42,818 bases of DNA from Candidatus Woesearchaeota archaeon (GTDB taxonomy: Archaea > Nanobdellota > Nanobdellia > Woesearchaeales > SKGA01), in assembly GCA_016926395.1 (NCBI GenBank), contig JAFGOT010000024.1:1-42818 (forward strand), in the 5' to 3' direction. The position numbers and the translations under genes are program-made. Of the stretch, positions 14,535-22,254 are shown in pieces (the stretch's first letter is position 1; every line of letters begins with the position of its first letter). Under the pieces are notes generated by a model, which saw only the letters and a program-made list of their open reading frames with translations, searched no databases and was not told where the DNA came from.

Positions 14535-15380
14535 TTACCAATTAACTTTTAAGATTTTATCATCACTGTATGTTGCTATTGCCACATTGTTTCCTGTATT
14601 CTTTGCGATTAAATCTTTAAGGTTTATAGCTGATTCTTTATTGGTGTAATTTCCTGCTGTGTATTTAATCCACTTTTCACCTTTTACTTCGCTTGGGGTT
14701 GCTCTAATTTCAAGGTTTGGAAATTCCTCTTTTAGATTACTAAGGACTATTGAATCAACGCTAGTACCTTTTGTTGCAGCTAATTGGATTGCAAAGAATT
14801 CATCATTAGAATGGTTATTTTTTGAGTAATTATTTGTTTTTGGCATTGAAGCCATCATAATTGTTTCTGGTTTTGTGTTGTTGTTTGATGTGTTGTCGCT
14901 TGCGAATGCTTTGTATGTTATGTATGTTGCAGCTCCACTGATTAGTAACCAAGTAAATATTTTTTTAATAGGAAATAAACCATCGGATTCAACACCGTTT
15001 TTGTAACCTACAACAAAACCGTATTTTCGATCTTTTTCTCCAATATAATTCTCTGCTTCGTTACCAATTTTTCTAACTTTATCTGCTCCACTTTTATCTT
15101 CGGTTGTTGGTTTAACTTCAAAGAGTGCAAAGAATCTTTTACCAATTCCACTCACATCAACATCTTTATCGTTTCTTCCAGAACCGAAATTTTCGGAGCG
15201 CATGTATTTATTATTTTTTGCTGCACTAACATCCTCGCTATCTGCGCCTCCTTTTAGAAGATATTTCCAAAAATTTCTCCTAACATGGCCTGATGTAACG
15301 TTGTGTGATCCAAAATCTCCGCCTGATGCAATATCATCTAATGCTTTGTTGACAATCTTTGCTACTTGCTTTTTTTTCAT
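14535..15380 (-). CDS. membrane-anchored SPOR-domain protein
   Basis: A 281-residue protein with a cytosolic or N-terminal globular part (1-135, Gly/Asn/Lys-rich), one membrane helix (about 139-158, IFTWLLISGAATYITYKAFA), an Asn/Ser-rich linker, and a C-terminal SPOR-like domain (about 194-276). The latter shows the paired beta-alpha-beta repeats: FFAIQLAATKG...LKEEFPNLEIRA, then WIKYTAGNYTNKESAINLKD...VAIATYSDDKIL. SPOR domains bind denuded peptidoglycan at division sites in bacteria; the form here is closest to Bacteroidetes-type SPOR. That is unexpected in an organism that otherwise looks archaeal. It is downstream of and overlaps (ATGA) an unknown gene, so they form an operon. Confidence 0.65.
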   Translation of the reverse strand: MKKKQVAKIVNKALDDIASGGDFGSHNVTSGHVRRNFWKYLLKGGADSEDVSAAKNNKYMRSENFGSGRNDKDVDVSGIGKRFFALFEVKPTTEDKSGADKVRKIGNEAENYIGEKDRKYGFVVGYKNGVESDGLFPIKKIFTWLLISGAATYITYKAFASDNTSNNNTKPETIMMASMPKTNNYSKNNHSNDEFFAIQLAATKGTSVDSIVLSNLKEEFPNLEIRATPSEVKGEKWIKYTAGNYTNKESAINLKDLIAKNTGNNVAIATYSDDKILKVNW

Positions 15381-15865
15381 TTTTTTGGAAATAAGACTTT
15401 GGATAGTTTTGCAACTTGTTCTGAGAAAAGTCCGGGTACTTCTTTAGCTTCGCCAAGATTTATGCTTGTTTGGTAGTTTAGTTGTTTATTATTATCTGAT
15501 TTGAAAATGTGAATTTCATAATTAGGTGATATTTGATCATCAATTTTGAAAAATTTGTAGTCTCTTGCATTTCCTTGAAAATTGCATGAGCTATTCATTA
15601 TAGAAATACTTAGAAGTGCATTGTAAGTTTCGTTTATTGCATCATACCTTACTTTTCTAGTGATGTTTTTTCCTGCTTCTTCTAGCTCATTAATTGTTAT
15701 TTCAGCAACTTCTTCAGCGAAATCATTAAACATTAAATCTTTTAGTTGTTTAGTTGTCCAGGGATGTTGGTAGCAAAATGTAGTGATTTCATTATCGGTT
15801 TTACTATTTGCTAGCTCTTCTAAACCTTGCATGTGGTTTGTAAGTTCTTTTTTTTGGTTGTTCAT
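15377..15865 (-). CDS. unknown soluble protein, first gene of the SPOR operon
   Basis: A 162-residue protein with no signal or membrane helix. The N-terminal part is helical and acidic (NDFAEEVAEITINELEEAGK); the C-terminal half is strand-rich (YEIHIFKSDNNKQLNYQTSINLGEAKEV). No family is recognised. Its stop overlaps the SPOR-gene start by 4 nt, so translation is coupled. A TATA-like ATATATTC at about 15922-15929 would give a leader of about 30-35 nt. Confidence 0.6.
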   Translation of the reverse strand: MNNQKKELTNHMQGLEELANSKTDNEITTFCYQHPWTTKQLKDLMFNDFAEEVAEITINELEEAGKNITRKVRYDAINETYNALLSISIMNSSCNFQGNARDYKFFKIDDQISPNYEIHIFKSDNNKQLNYQTSINLGEAKEVPGLFSEQVAKLSKVLFPKK

Positions 15866-15943
15866 TTTAATCTCTCTTTAGTTTTTCTTTTCACTCCCTT
15901 GTAAAAAAGGAACAGGCCTTGAATATATAAGTATTTTGATTTT

Positions 15944-16027
15944 TATTGCTTTTTTGAACTTTAAATAAGAATTAATTAGGTTAAATGTTCTTTATATTGC
16001 TTTTTTAAGGTAAATTTACTAGGTTAA
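15944..16027. repeat. imperfect tandem repeat upstream of the SPOR operon
   Basis: TATTGCTTTTTT occurs at 15944 and again at 15995, each followed 20-30 nt later by AGGTTAA (15978 and 16021). The unit spans about 50 nt with a diverged centre. It lies upstream of the TATA-like box of the 15865 gene and may hold regulator sites, or be a degenerate duplication. Confidence 0.35.
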
Positions 16028-16064
16028 TTGTGTTTTTAGACTGTTTTTCTTAATAATCTTTAAT

Positions 16065-16985
16065 TTAGGGGTTTTTTTGGTCGTCTAAAAATTCTTCAAA
16101 GATCGGGCTTGCTGTGATTTGAATCATTCTAAAAATCGCTTGGAGATAAGATAGTGTTGCAGGATTCGTGTTATCCTCGTTGTTGATGAGTTTGTTTTGA
16201 ATTCCACCAAAATGGTATTTCTTACGTTCTTGCATAATTTTGAGAAAATATTTCATGTCTTTTGTAAAATATGCGTTGTACAATGATTGAAAATAATCGT
16301 CTAATCCTTTTATGAATTCATTGACTGTTTTTGTTGTTTGGAAGTTTTCTTTAAAAAATTCCGCAAAGTAATTTATCGAGTGTTGAACGTGTGTTAAGAA
16401 TGTTAGGAGCTCCCAATGAATTAATGGATCTCTGTTGTATCTGTCGTTGTGAATGACTCTTTTACAGAAATACACGTACTTGTCGAATTGTTCTCTTGAT
16501 TTTATTACTTCGTTTAGTGTTTCTTTATCTTTTTTGTTTAAACTTTCTTGGATTGTTGAAATGTCGTTTTTTATTATAAAAAATAACCTTCGAAGGATTG
16601 ATTCATATTTTTCTCCGCTAGGTTCGGCGATGTTTTCAATTACACATTTATCGTTTGTGTGATTTGTTACTAAAAATCCTAGAAGAAGTTTCTCAACTAT
16701 TTTTGTTATTTCTTTAATTGGTAGTTCTTTTCCCGTGATTATTATTTTACTATAGTTGTTTCTGTAAATATGAGTTAGCCAATAATGGATGTATTGAGTG
16801 TCTGTTTTATCAAAGTTTATTGTGCTTGTTTTTTCTGATGTTTTATCTTTTCTAATTATTAGATCTCCATTTGATTCGGTAATTGAGATTGTATCTTCTT
16901 TAGTTAATCCTTTCTTATCTATCCATTTCTTTGGTAGGTAGACTGTGAATCCTCCCAGTCCTTGAGGGATTAATTTTCTTTCCAT
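16065..16985 (-). CDS. AbrB/SpoVT DNA-binding domain fused to PhoU-like domain
   Basis: Transcription regulator of the archaeal PhoU-like class. Residues 1-50 form the swapped-hairpin AbrB/MazE DNA-binding domain (GGFTVYLPKKWIDKKGLTKEDTISI); the remainder is all-helical like PhoU, which in bacteria modulates phosphate uptake. The fusion is characteristic of archaea and is one of the better taxonomic clues here. There are no pst transporter genes nearby, so the target is unknown. A perfect 14-bp palindromic TATA box (17004-17017) is placed for a leaderless start, and a 16-bp palindrome lies just beyond it (17024-17039). Confidence 0.85.
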   Translation of the reverse strand: MERKLIPQGLGGFTVYLPKKWIDKKGLTKEDTISITESNGDLIIRKDKTSEKTSTINFDKTDTQYIHYWLTHIYRNNYSKIIITGKELPIKEITKIVEKLLLGFLVTNHTNDKCVIENIAEPSGEKYESILRRLFFIIKNDISTIQESLNKKDKETLNEVIKSREQFDKYVYFCKRVIHNDRYNRDPLIHWELLTFLTHVQHSINYFAEFFKENFQTTKTVNEFIKGLDDYFQSLYNAYFTKDMKYFLKIMQERKKYHFGGIQNKLINNEDNTNPATLSYLQAIFRMIQITASPIFEEFLDDQKNP

Positions 16986-17003
16986 AACTAGATGTTTTTC
17001 TTT

Positions 17004-17100
17004 ATTTATATATAAATGTTCTCTTATTAATATTAATAATATTAGTTAATTCCATAAGATGTTTCTAATTTACTCCTTAATAGTGAGAAAATTCTCACTA
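17004..17100. promoter_or_regulatory. divergent control region with three palindromes
   Basis: ATTTATATATAAAT (17004-17017) is a palindromic TATA box for the AbrB-PhoU gene. TTATTAATATTAATAA (17024-17039) is a perfect 16-bp palindrome next to it. TAGTGAGAA-AA-TTCTCACTA (17081-17100) is a 9-bp inverted repeat flanked by TTAA on both sides, with a possible half-site TGAGAA near 17121. The last faces the envelope operon that starts at 17175. Homodimeric regulators such as AbrB-type proteins could bind these sites. Confidence 0.5.
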
Positions 17101-17174
17101 ATTAACAAAACAAAGAGAGGATGAGAAATTGTTTGAAAACTTTGGTTTTTTGATAATTTTTCTAAATATAAAAA

Positions 17175-17933
17175 ATGAAAACACAAATGCCTATTAAAAA
17201 AGAACAAGTAGAACAATTAATCGGTGGCGTAGTTGCTGGTTACAATGGATTAGTTAATATGTCTGGTTTAGAACAAGACAAATCTGCAGAAACAGATATT
17301 TTTGTTGGAGTCTCAACTGTTGGTTTAAGAAATCAATCTGAATTAGGAAAAATTGTAAACAATATGTTTTCTTTTGGACTAAAAGATGTATTTCAAGCAA
17401 ACGATTTTTTCAAAAGACAAATTGAAGGAGCTGGAGTCCCAAGTGAAGAACAATTAACTGCATTACTAAACACATACAAAACTGATGTTAATAATACTCG
17501 AGAAAAAGTAAATAATTACTTAAATGCAATCGAACAAAGAGCAGAAATTAAAGTTGAAGCTTTCAAAGATAAAGTAGAACTTCTAAATTTATCATTACAA
17601 ACAAAAAAAGTTCAAACAGTTGCTGATGCATTAGAATCAATTGCAGAGCTAGCTGGTTGGAATGCAGAAGTGAATACTAAATCAGTATATGATGCAGGAA
17701 AAGCAATTGGTGTTCTAGCACAATATAATTCTGATTTTGGATTTAATCAAGCAAATAAAATTGTAGTAGATATTGCAAGTGCATTAAATCAATCTCACGT
17801 AAGAAATGCGATTGGATATAATCCTTTTAGTGGTAAACTAATTCCTGGATTTGTTAAATCTGCACCTGATCAAACCTACAAAGGAAACCTAGATGTTGAA
17901 TTAATTGCAACAGAAATGGTAAGAAAAAGCTAG
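17175..17933 (+). CDS. unknown helical protein, first gene of the envelope operon
   Basis: A 252-residue protein without a signal peptide. It is mostly alpha-helical with Ala/Leu/Lys-rich heptad-like stretches (NNTREKVNNYLNAIEQRAEIKVEAF...), suggesting coiled coils in the middle, and a less structured C-terminal end. No family is recognised. It is followed by a hairpin and a long T-tract, so it may be expressed more strongly than the three genes after it. Promoter: a TATA box is not obvious, but the 20-bp palindrome at 17081 lies upstream. Confidence 0.65.
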   Translation: MKTQMPIKKEQVEQLIGGVVAGYNGLVNMSGLEQDKSAETDIFVGVSTVGLRNQSELGKIVNNMFSFGLKDVFQANDFFKRQIEGAGVPSEEQLTALLNTYKTDVNNTREKVNNYLNAIEQRAEIKVEAFKDKVELLNLSLQTKKVQTVADALESIAELAGWNAEVNTKSVYDAGKAIGVLAQYNSDFGFNQANKIVVDIASALNQSHVRNAIGYNPFSGKLIPGFVKSAPDQTYKGNLDVELIATEMVRKS

Positions 17934-17966
17934 AGCAATCTAGTTTTCTTTTTCTTAATTTTTTTA
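17930..17966 (+). terminator. GCAA-tetraloop hairpin and T-tract inside the operon
   Basis: CTAGA-GCAA-TCTAG (17930-17943) is a 5-bp stem with a stable GNRA-type loop that includes the TAG stop of the first gene. It is followed by a T-rich tract to about 17966, then AGAGGAACG as ribosome-binding site of the next gene. It is likely a partial terminator that sets the ratio between the first and later genes. Confidence 0.5.
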
Positions 17967-17977
17967 GAGGAACGAAA

Positions 17978-19012
17978 ATGAAAAGGGCGAATTTAGTTAA
18001 AACTTTAGGACTTGCAACAGCTTTAGCTTTTGGAGGCTTAGCAAACGCACAAGTAGATACTACAAAAACTAACTATGTTAACAATATAGAAGCAAACGTT
18101 TTATCAACACCAGATATGAGTAGATTTAGAGCTGTTCTTGAAACTAAAGATTTTACAATAAAAGGATTTGAAAAAACAACTTCTGACACCACTATTTATG
18201 GTGGTCATGTAAAAGTTAATATTCCTAAAACTAAAACGTCGCTTTGGTATAGACATGATGAAGGATTAAACGCTTTTACTCTTTCAACAGAAATAAAAAA
18301 ACAATCTATTTTTCCATTTTATTTACAATTTGATGATAAAACAAACGAGTACCTTGGAACAATGTCTTTATTGATGGGAAATATTCCTGTTAATAATAAA
18401 AATAATATTGATTACGGTGCTTGTTGGGTTGTTCCATGTGATGGAAAAAACTTGGTTGGTGGAAAACAACAACTTGCTGGTTACGCTTTGTTAGAAAGAC
18501 CAAATTCCACTACAGGAATAATAAAAGAATATGATCAAACATATCATTTAATTCATGGTTTTGATACTCCTGATTTAGGTGCATTACTTGATGGTAAAGT
18601 GGACTTTGAAACAGGAGATTGGAACGCTACTGCTGTTATTGCAGAAAATCCTGGTTTAATAACAAGCAAGAAAGGACCGCATGAATTTGCAGTATTTTAT
18701 GGGCTTGGTTATTTTGAAGAACATGTTCCTTATTTTTCATCAACAGGAACAAAAAGTAAACGAGGTTCATCTGCAAAAATATCTATTGGTGAATTGGCTG
18801 ATAATCTGATGTTAAACTTAGAAGCAGGTTACAATACTGGGAAAGTTGGATTTAGTGCTGGAGCACATTACAAAGAAGGTGCTAATTTAGCAGTCAAACC
18901 ATATGCTGCTATTGCTTACAAAGGAGAAAATACTTTTTCAGAATTAAAATTCTCAAAAGATGATAACAACAATTCAACGCTTAGTCTTTACTTTGCAATA
19001 GATTTGAAATAA
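17978..19012 (+). CDS. secreted beta-rich protein, beta-barrel-like
   Basis: It begins with a clear Sec signal peptide (MKRANLVKTLGLATALAFGG, then LANA-Q, cleavage after residue 24). The mature 320 residues are built of alternating-polarity strands with aromatic ends and short Asn/Gly/Asp turns: KTSLWYRHDEGLNAFTLSTE, LMLNLEAGYNTG, KVGFSAGAHYKEG, LAVKPYAAIAYKGENTF, and a final strand NSTLSLYFAIDLK. That pattern resembles bacterial outer-membrane beta-barrels, although the last residue is Lys instead of Phe. There are two nearby cysteines (DYGACWVVPCDG) that could pair. It lies in an operon with a lipoprotein. If the host is an archaeon, a barrel would be exceptional; a secreted beta-sandwich is the alternative. 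Confidence 0.6.
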   Translation: MKRANLVKTLGLATALAFGGLANAQVDTTKTNYVNNIEANVLSTPDMSRFRAVLETKDFTIKGFEKTTSDTTIYGGHVKVNIPKTKTSLWYRHDEGLNAFTLSTEIKKQSIFPFYLQFDDKTNEYLGTMSLLMGNIPVNNKNNIDYGACWVVPCDGKNLVGGKQQLAGYALLERPNSTTGIIKEYDQTYHLIHGFDTPDLGALLDGKVDFETGDWNATAVIAENPGLITSKKGPHEFAVFYGLGYFEEHVPYFSSTGTKSKRGSSAKISIGELADNLMLNLEAGYNTGKVGFSAGAHYKEGANLAVKPYAAIAYKGENTFSELKFSKDDNNNSTLSLYFAIDLK

Positions 19013-19024
19013 AGGCGAGTAGAT

Positions 19025-19708
19025 ATGAAATCAAAAAAGGATGCAAAAAAAGATTTATCTTTTTTGGATAAATCAAAACAATTTTATCATAAAGCGCTTA
19101 ATACTAAACAATATCAAAAACGTGTTGAATTTGAGAACTTAAAAGAGCAAGCTTTAGCTAAATTAAGTTATTATAGGAATATTTATCGTATTAATGATAT
19201 TTTTGATTATTACAAAGATCAAGTTGTGGACCATGTTGAAAAATCAGTGACTCAAAATGATTCTGATCAGTTATCTGTTGATAAGTCTGTTATTCATTCT
19301 CGGCAAAAAATACAGCGATTAAGACAAATTGTTACAAATGCTTATCGTGATAATCCAGATGGTTTAAAACGGTACTTTAATTATGATTTGCCTGTTTTTG
19401 CAGGACTTGCTTCTTCTGCTTATTTTCAATTAACTGGAGATATTTCTCCTTGTCTTAGTTTGGTTTATGGTGGTTTAGGTAGTGTTGTTAATGATTCTCC
19501 AGAAAATCTTAAAATTGGAAGATGCCAATTTCATTATTCAACTATAGGAAAACATGCTTTTGGAAAAGCTTCACTTGATGACTTGGCTTTAATGGGTTCA
19601 GAAGTTTTTAATTATGCTGATAAAGAATTATCTTTCAAAGATCGTGCTACTCGTTCTGTTTTTGATATTTTTGTTACAAAATCAACTGTTGATAAAAATG
19701 AAAAATAA
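19025..19708 (+). CDS. unknown protein of the envelope operon
   Basis: A 227-residue protein starting with a basic, Lys-rich N-terminus, then Tyr-rich helices (YHKALNTKQYQKRVEFENLKEQALAKLSYY). The centre has a hydrophobic stretch (YDLPVFAGLASSAYFQLTGD...CLSLVYGGLGSVV) that could be one or two short membrane hairpins. No signal peptide and no family recognised. It starts 12 nt after the secreted beta-rich gene, and its end overlaps the lipoprotein start by 11 nt, so co-expression is likely. Confidence 0.6.
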   Translation: MKSKKDAKKDLSFLDKSKQFYHKALNTKQYQKRVEFENLKEQALAKLSYYRNIYRINDIFDYYKDQVVDHVEKSVTQNDSDQLSVDKSVIHSRQKIQRLRQIVTNAYRDNPDGLKRYFNYDLPVFAGLASSAYFQLTGDISPCLSLVYGGLGSVVNDSPENLKIGRCQFHYSTIGKHAFGKASLDDLALMGSEVFNYADKELSFKDRATRSVFDIFVTKSTVDKNEK

Positions 19709-20093
19709 ATTGATAAAAACATTTGGATTAGCTGCATTGGTTACTCTTGCTTCTTGCCAATCATATTCTCCAAATAATGTGAGAGATATGCCTTTGGATG
19801 ATTCAACGTTTGTTGATTTTCAATATTATTCTAATGGACAATCTTATCTTGTTGTAAAAGAACCGATTAAAGTTAAACGCTATGTGTTTAGAGATGATTT
19901 TCCCAAGAATGTTGCTTTTCAAGGTTTAGAGATATTTGTAAAAGATTCTGTTGGTAATTTTAATCTTATTGAGGATGTTCAATTAAAACATATTTCATTT
20001 AAAGAACGACGTGAATTAGAATCAACAATATATAATTTATGTGAAAAAATAAGTGAATATAATTATGATGTTTTGAAATCTAATTTTAGATGA
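19698..20093 (+). CDS. lipoprotein with LASC lipobox
   Basis: The frame is open from 19614, but the ATG at 19698 gives a textbook lipoprotein signal: MKNKLIKTFGLAALVTLASC with lipobox Leu-Ala-Ser-Cys20. The mature part (111 residues) is strand-rich (FVDFQYYSNGQSYLVVKEPIKVKRYVF) and ends in a charged helix. It overlaps the previous gene by 11 nt. It is probably lipid-anchored on the outer face and works with the secreted beta-rich protein of the same operon (inference). Confidence 0.7.
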   Translation: MKNKLIKTFGLAALVTLASCQSYSPNNVRDMPLDDSTFVDFQYYSNGQSYLVVKEPIKVKRYVFRDDFPKNVAFQGLEIFVKDSVGNFNLIEDVQLKHISFKERRELESTIYNLCEKISEYNYDVLKSNFR

Positions 20094-20534
20094 TTATTTT
20101 TTTAATGGTTGATATTTGCCTGTTGGAACTATTTTAACTGTGTAGTTTGCTTGAAGAGAGTCCGATAGTGCTTTTGTTTTTTCTGTTAAAAAATGCTCTG
20201 GCATTCCAAGATACGAATTCCATAAATCAACAAATTTAACAACATCTTTAGGAACTAATCTTTCACCGTCTTTAGTTGTAAACTCTTTATATTTTTGATA
20301 GTTATAAGCATCAGTTTCACCATTTTTCATATGTTCTTCTATCTCTGATTTTACTTTATCAAAAAGTTTTTTACCGCCAAATGTATATATCATCATATCT
20401 TCGGTATCAACATAATCTTTTCCTCCTTTGGCTGCATAGAGTGCCTGAGGTATTACTCTTGAAACTAATGTTCTTGCATCATGTGGGTCATCCAATCTAT
20501 ATTCGTCGAAGTTTGTTAATGATCTATAATTATC
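20094..20534 (-). pseudogene. in-frame continuation of the kinase gene beyond a TAG codon
   Basis: This open stretch is in the same frame as the kinase gene upstream and is separated from it only by the TAG at 20535-20537. There is no ATG in its first third; the only early start is TTG at 20495. It adds 146 codons (DNYRSLTNFDEYRLDDPHDA..., ending PTGKYQPLKK) that would extend the extracellular tail of the kinase to 635 residues in total. It is either the end of a gene broken by a nonsense mutation, a readthrough product, or a separate TTG-started gene. The stop abuts the lipoprotein stop on the other strand. Confidence 0.5.
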
Positions 20535-22001
20535 CTAATTTTCTTGTAGTCCTTCACTAAACATTGCGCCTCCTCCAAGTGAAGTTGCTGCTTTAATGTA
20601 TGCTATGGAAAGATTAAGAATGTGAAAATTATTTCTTGCATTTAATCTATATTTGTCTGTTCTATTTGCCATGTCCATTGCCATTCCAATAGTGCATGTT
20701 TCTTCAGGAATGAATGGTTCTCTATCAAATTTTATGGTATCTTGTTTTTCAGCTTGATTTCCTAGTTCTATTAATTCCATTACTGGGATTGCTTCAGGGT
20801 ATGTTAGATCTTTAGGTTCATAAGTTCTATTTAGATAAAAACCGAATAATAAACCTGCACCAATAACTGTTGTGAATGCTAATGGTCCAATTGATTTTCT
20901 AGCAACTTTTTTAAGATATTTTGAACCAATTTGGTTTTGTTTAATTTCTTCTAATGCTTCTAGAATTTCTTTTCCATTTTGGTAACGGAAACTTCTTTTT
21001 CCTCTAATTTTATTGATGTTTTTTTCTTCATACTTGTATTGTTCTGGTCTTATCATATCAAAAATTGTATTTCTAATTTTTTTAGGAAGTTTCTTTACTT
21101 TTCTTTTATAATATTTTTTTAGTTCTTTTTCTTCTACTGTGGACATAAACTTTTCATACAAGTTTACTTTTTCAAGTAAATTTTTCCCTTCTTTTGTTAC
21201 TGTATCAAATAATTCTTTGTTCAAATCTTCGCCAGTAAACATATAATATGCGACAGCACCAAAACTATAAACATCATTTACTTTATCCGCTCTAAAATAT
21301 TCTTTGAATGTTTCTGGAGCTCGGTATAAGAAGTCGCCTGTTGCTTGTTTTTTATCCATGCTCCAAGATCCTTTAGAAGCGGTTCCAAAATCATTTAATT
21401 TAGGAATTTTTTTACTTGTATATTTAGAATCTGTGTATCTAAAGTGTTCTGGTTTGCCATCTCCCCAAATTTTATTTTTTGATGTGTGCATTGAGTTTAT
21501 TCCTTTTGCAAATCCTATTAAATCTTCTAAATTTTCATCAAACGTTCTATACTCAAAATTAATATCTTCAATGCTACTTGGTAGAAATTCTTCAACCATT
21601 GCTAATTCGCCATTTTTTAGAACTTCTTTGTAGGCGAAAGCTAATCCTTCAAGGGAGTTTGGGTTTCCATCAAGAAGTTCTTTTTTCATTAATTCTATTT
21701 TATCTTTAGAATCGGCGTCACGAAACATTTTTGTGAATTCTGTTTCGTTAATGATTTTGATAACACGAGGAATTTTAAGTTCACCTATGCTTTCATATAC
21801 AAGAGGTGCTTCTTTCCAAGATGCTGCTCCTAGTTTAGAAACATATTCAAACTTATCGGGGATTAATTCTTTAACATTAATTTCTTTTCTAGACCATAAG
21901 TGTTTTACAACAGGATCGTCTTTGTGTTCTTCAAGAACTGGATTGGATGGTCTTTGTCTAATTTCTTTTTCAGCAAGAATTAGTGTGTCGTCTAAAGTCA
22001 C
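20535..22001 (-). CDS. transmembrane Ser/Thr protein kinase (eukaryotic-like)
   Basis: Signalling kinase: catalytic domain about 50-350, membrane helix about 370-390 (SIGPLAFTTVIGAGLLFGFY), then an external tail. Visible residues: Lys82 in RVIKII (ATP-binding lysine), Asp181 in WGDGKPEHF (catalytic loop; HRD is replaced by GDG but KPE is kept), Asp204 in DFG, APE (228-230) and DVYSFGAVAYYMFTGE. The glycine loop (KLGAASWKEA) is degenerate. GTG start overlaps the stop of the ribbon-helix-helix gene (GTGA). The stop is TAG; the frame stays open for 146 more codons. Its location next to envelope genes suggests it senses or controls the cell surface. Confidence 0.85.
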   Translation of the reverse strand: MTLDDTLILAEKEIRQRPSNPVLEEHKDDPVVKHLWSRKEINVKELIPDKFEYVSKLGAASWKEAPLVYESIGELKIPRVIKIINETEFTKMFRDADSKDKIELMKKELLDGNPNSLEGLAFAYKEVLKNGELAMVEEFLPSSIEDINFEYRTFDENLEDLIGFAKGINSMHTSKNKIWGDGKPEHFRYTDSKYTSKKIPKLNDFGTASKGSWSMDKKQATGDFLYRAPETFKEYFRADKVNDVYSFGAVAYYMFTGEDLNKELFDTVTKEGKNLLEKVNLYEKFMSTVEEKELKKYYKRKVKKLPKKIRNTIFDMIRPEQYKYEEKNINKIRGKRSFRYQNGKEILEALEEIKQNQIGSKYLKKVARKSIGPLAFTTVIGAGLLFGFYLNRTYEPKDLTYPEAIPVMELIELGNQAEKQDTIKFDREPFIPEETCTIGMAMDMANRTDKYRLNARNNFHILNLSIAYIKAATSLGGGAMFSEGLQEN

Positions 22002-22129
22002 TTTTTCATCACCTCGTTTAGTGCGTACTCAAGTGCGTGTGATTTATTTCGAAACTTACCACTACGTATTCCTTCTCTAATTAGGATGATTGTTTTTTCA
22101 TCCACGGTAATACTTAGTCGGTGTTTCAT
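21998..22129 (-). CDS. ribbon-helix-helix regulator, 43 residues
   Basis: A very short gene (start ATG 22129, stop TGA 21998-22000). The sequence MKHRLSITVDEKTIILIREG, then IRSGKFRNKSHALEYALNEV, is a textbook Arc/MetJ/CopG ribbon-helix-helix: a DNA-contacting strand (RLSITVD) and two helices, with the conserved G-x-(F/Y)-x-N-K-S turn. These are dimeric repressors. Its stop overlaps the GTG start of the kinase, so the pair is co-translated. A candidate operator lies between its TATA box and start codon (22143-22164), consistent with autoregulation. Confidence 0.8.
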   Translation of the reverse strand: MKHRLSITVDEKTIILIREGIRSGKFRNKSHALEYALNEVMKK

Positions 22130-22142
22130 TTTGTCACCTATA

Positions 22143-22176
22143 AGTAGTATTATTAAGTATTACTCATATTTAAATG
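22143..22176. promoter_or_regulatory. TATA box and AGTA-type operator of the RHH-kinase operon
   Basis: On the minus strand the TATA box is within 22165-22176 (CATTTAAATATG). Immediately downstream is a 22-bp imperfect palindrome (22143-22164) with AGTAxTA half-sites at each end, placed between TATA box and predicted transcription start. That is a typical repressor position in archaea. The divergent thioredoxin-lipoprotein promoter (TTTATAAA, about 22209-22216) is 35 nt away, beyond a CACT-CAAAA-GTG inverted repeat. Confidence 0.5.
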
Positions 22177-22254
22177 TTTCGTTACTTTATCACTCAAAAG
22201 TGGTAATTTTATAAATTCACAATGTTTAAAAGGCATTTAGAAGGCTTAAAACTG

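Noticed and set aside
20535-20537. Genome-wide TAG recoding (for example pyrrolysine) to explain the kinase stop
   Set aside because: TAG ends other genes here (17931-17933, 3200-3202, the sufC and superoxide dismutase genes), and no pyl genes are in the window.
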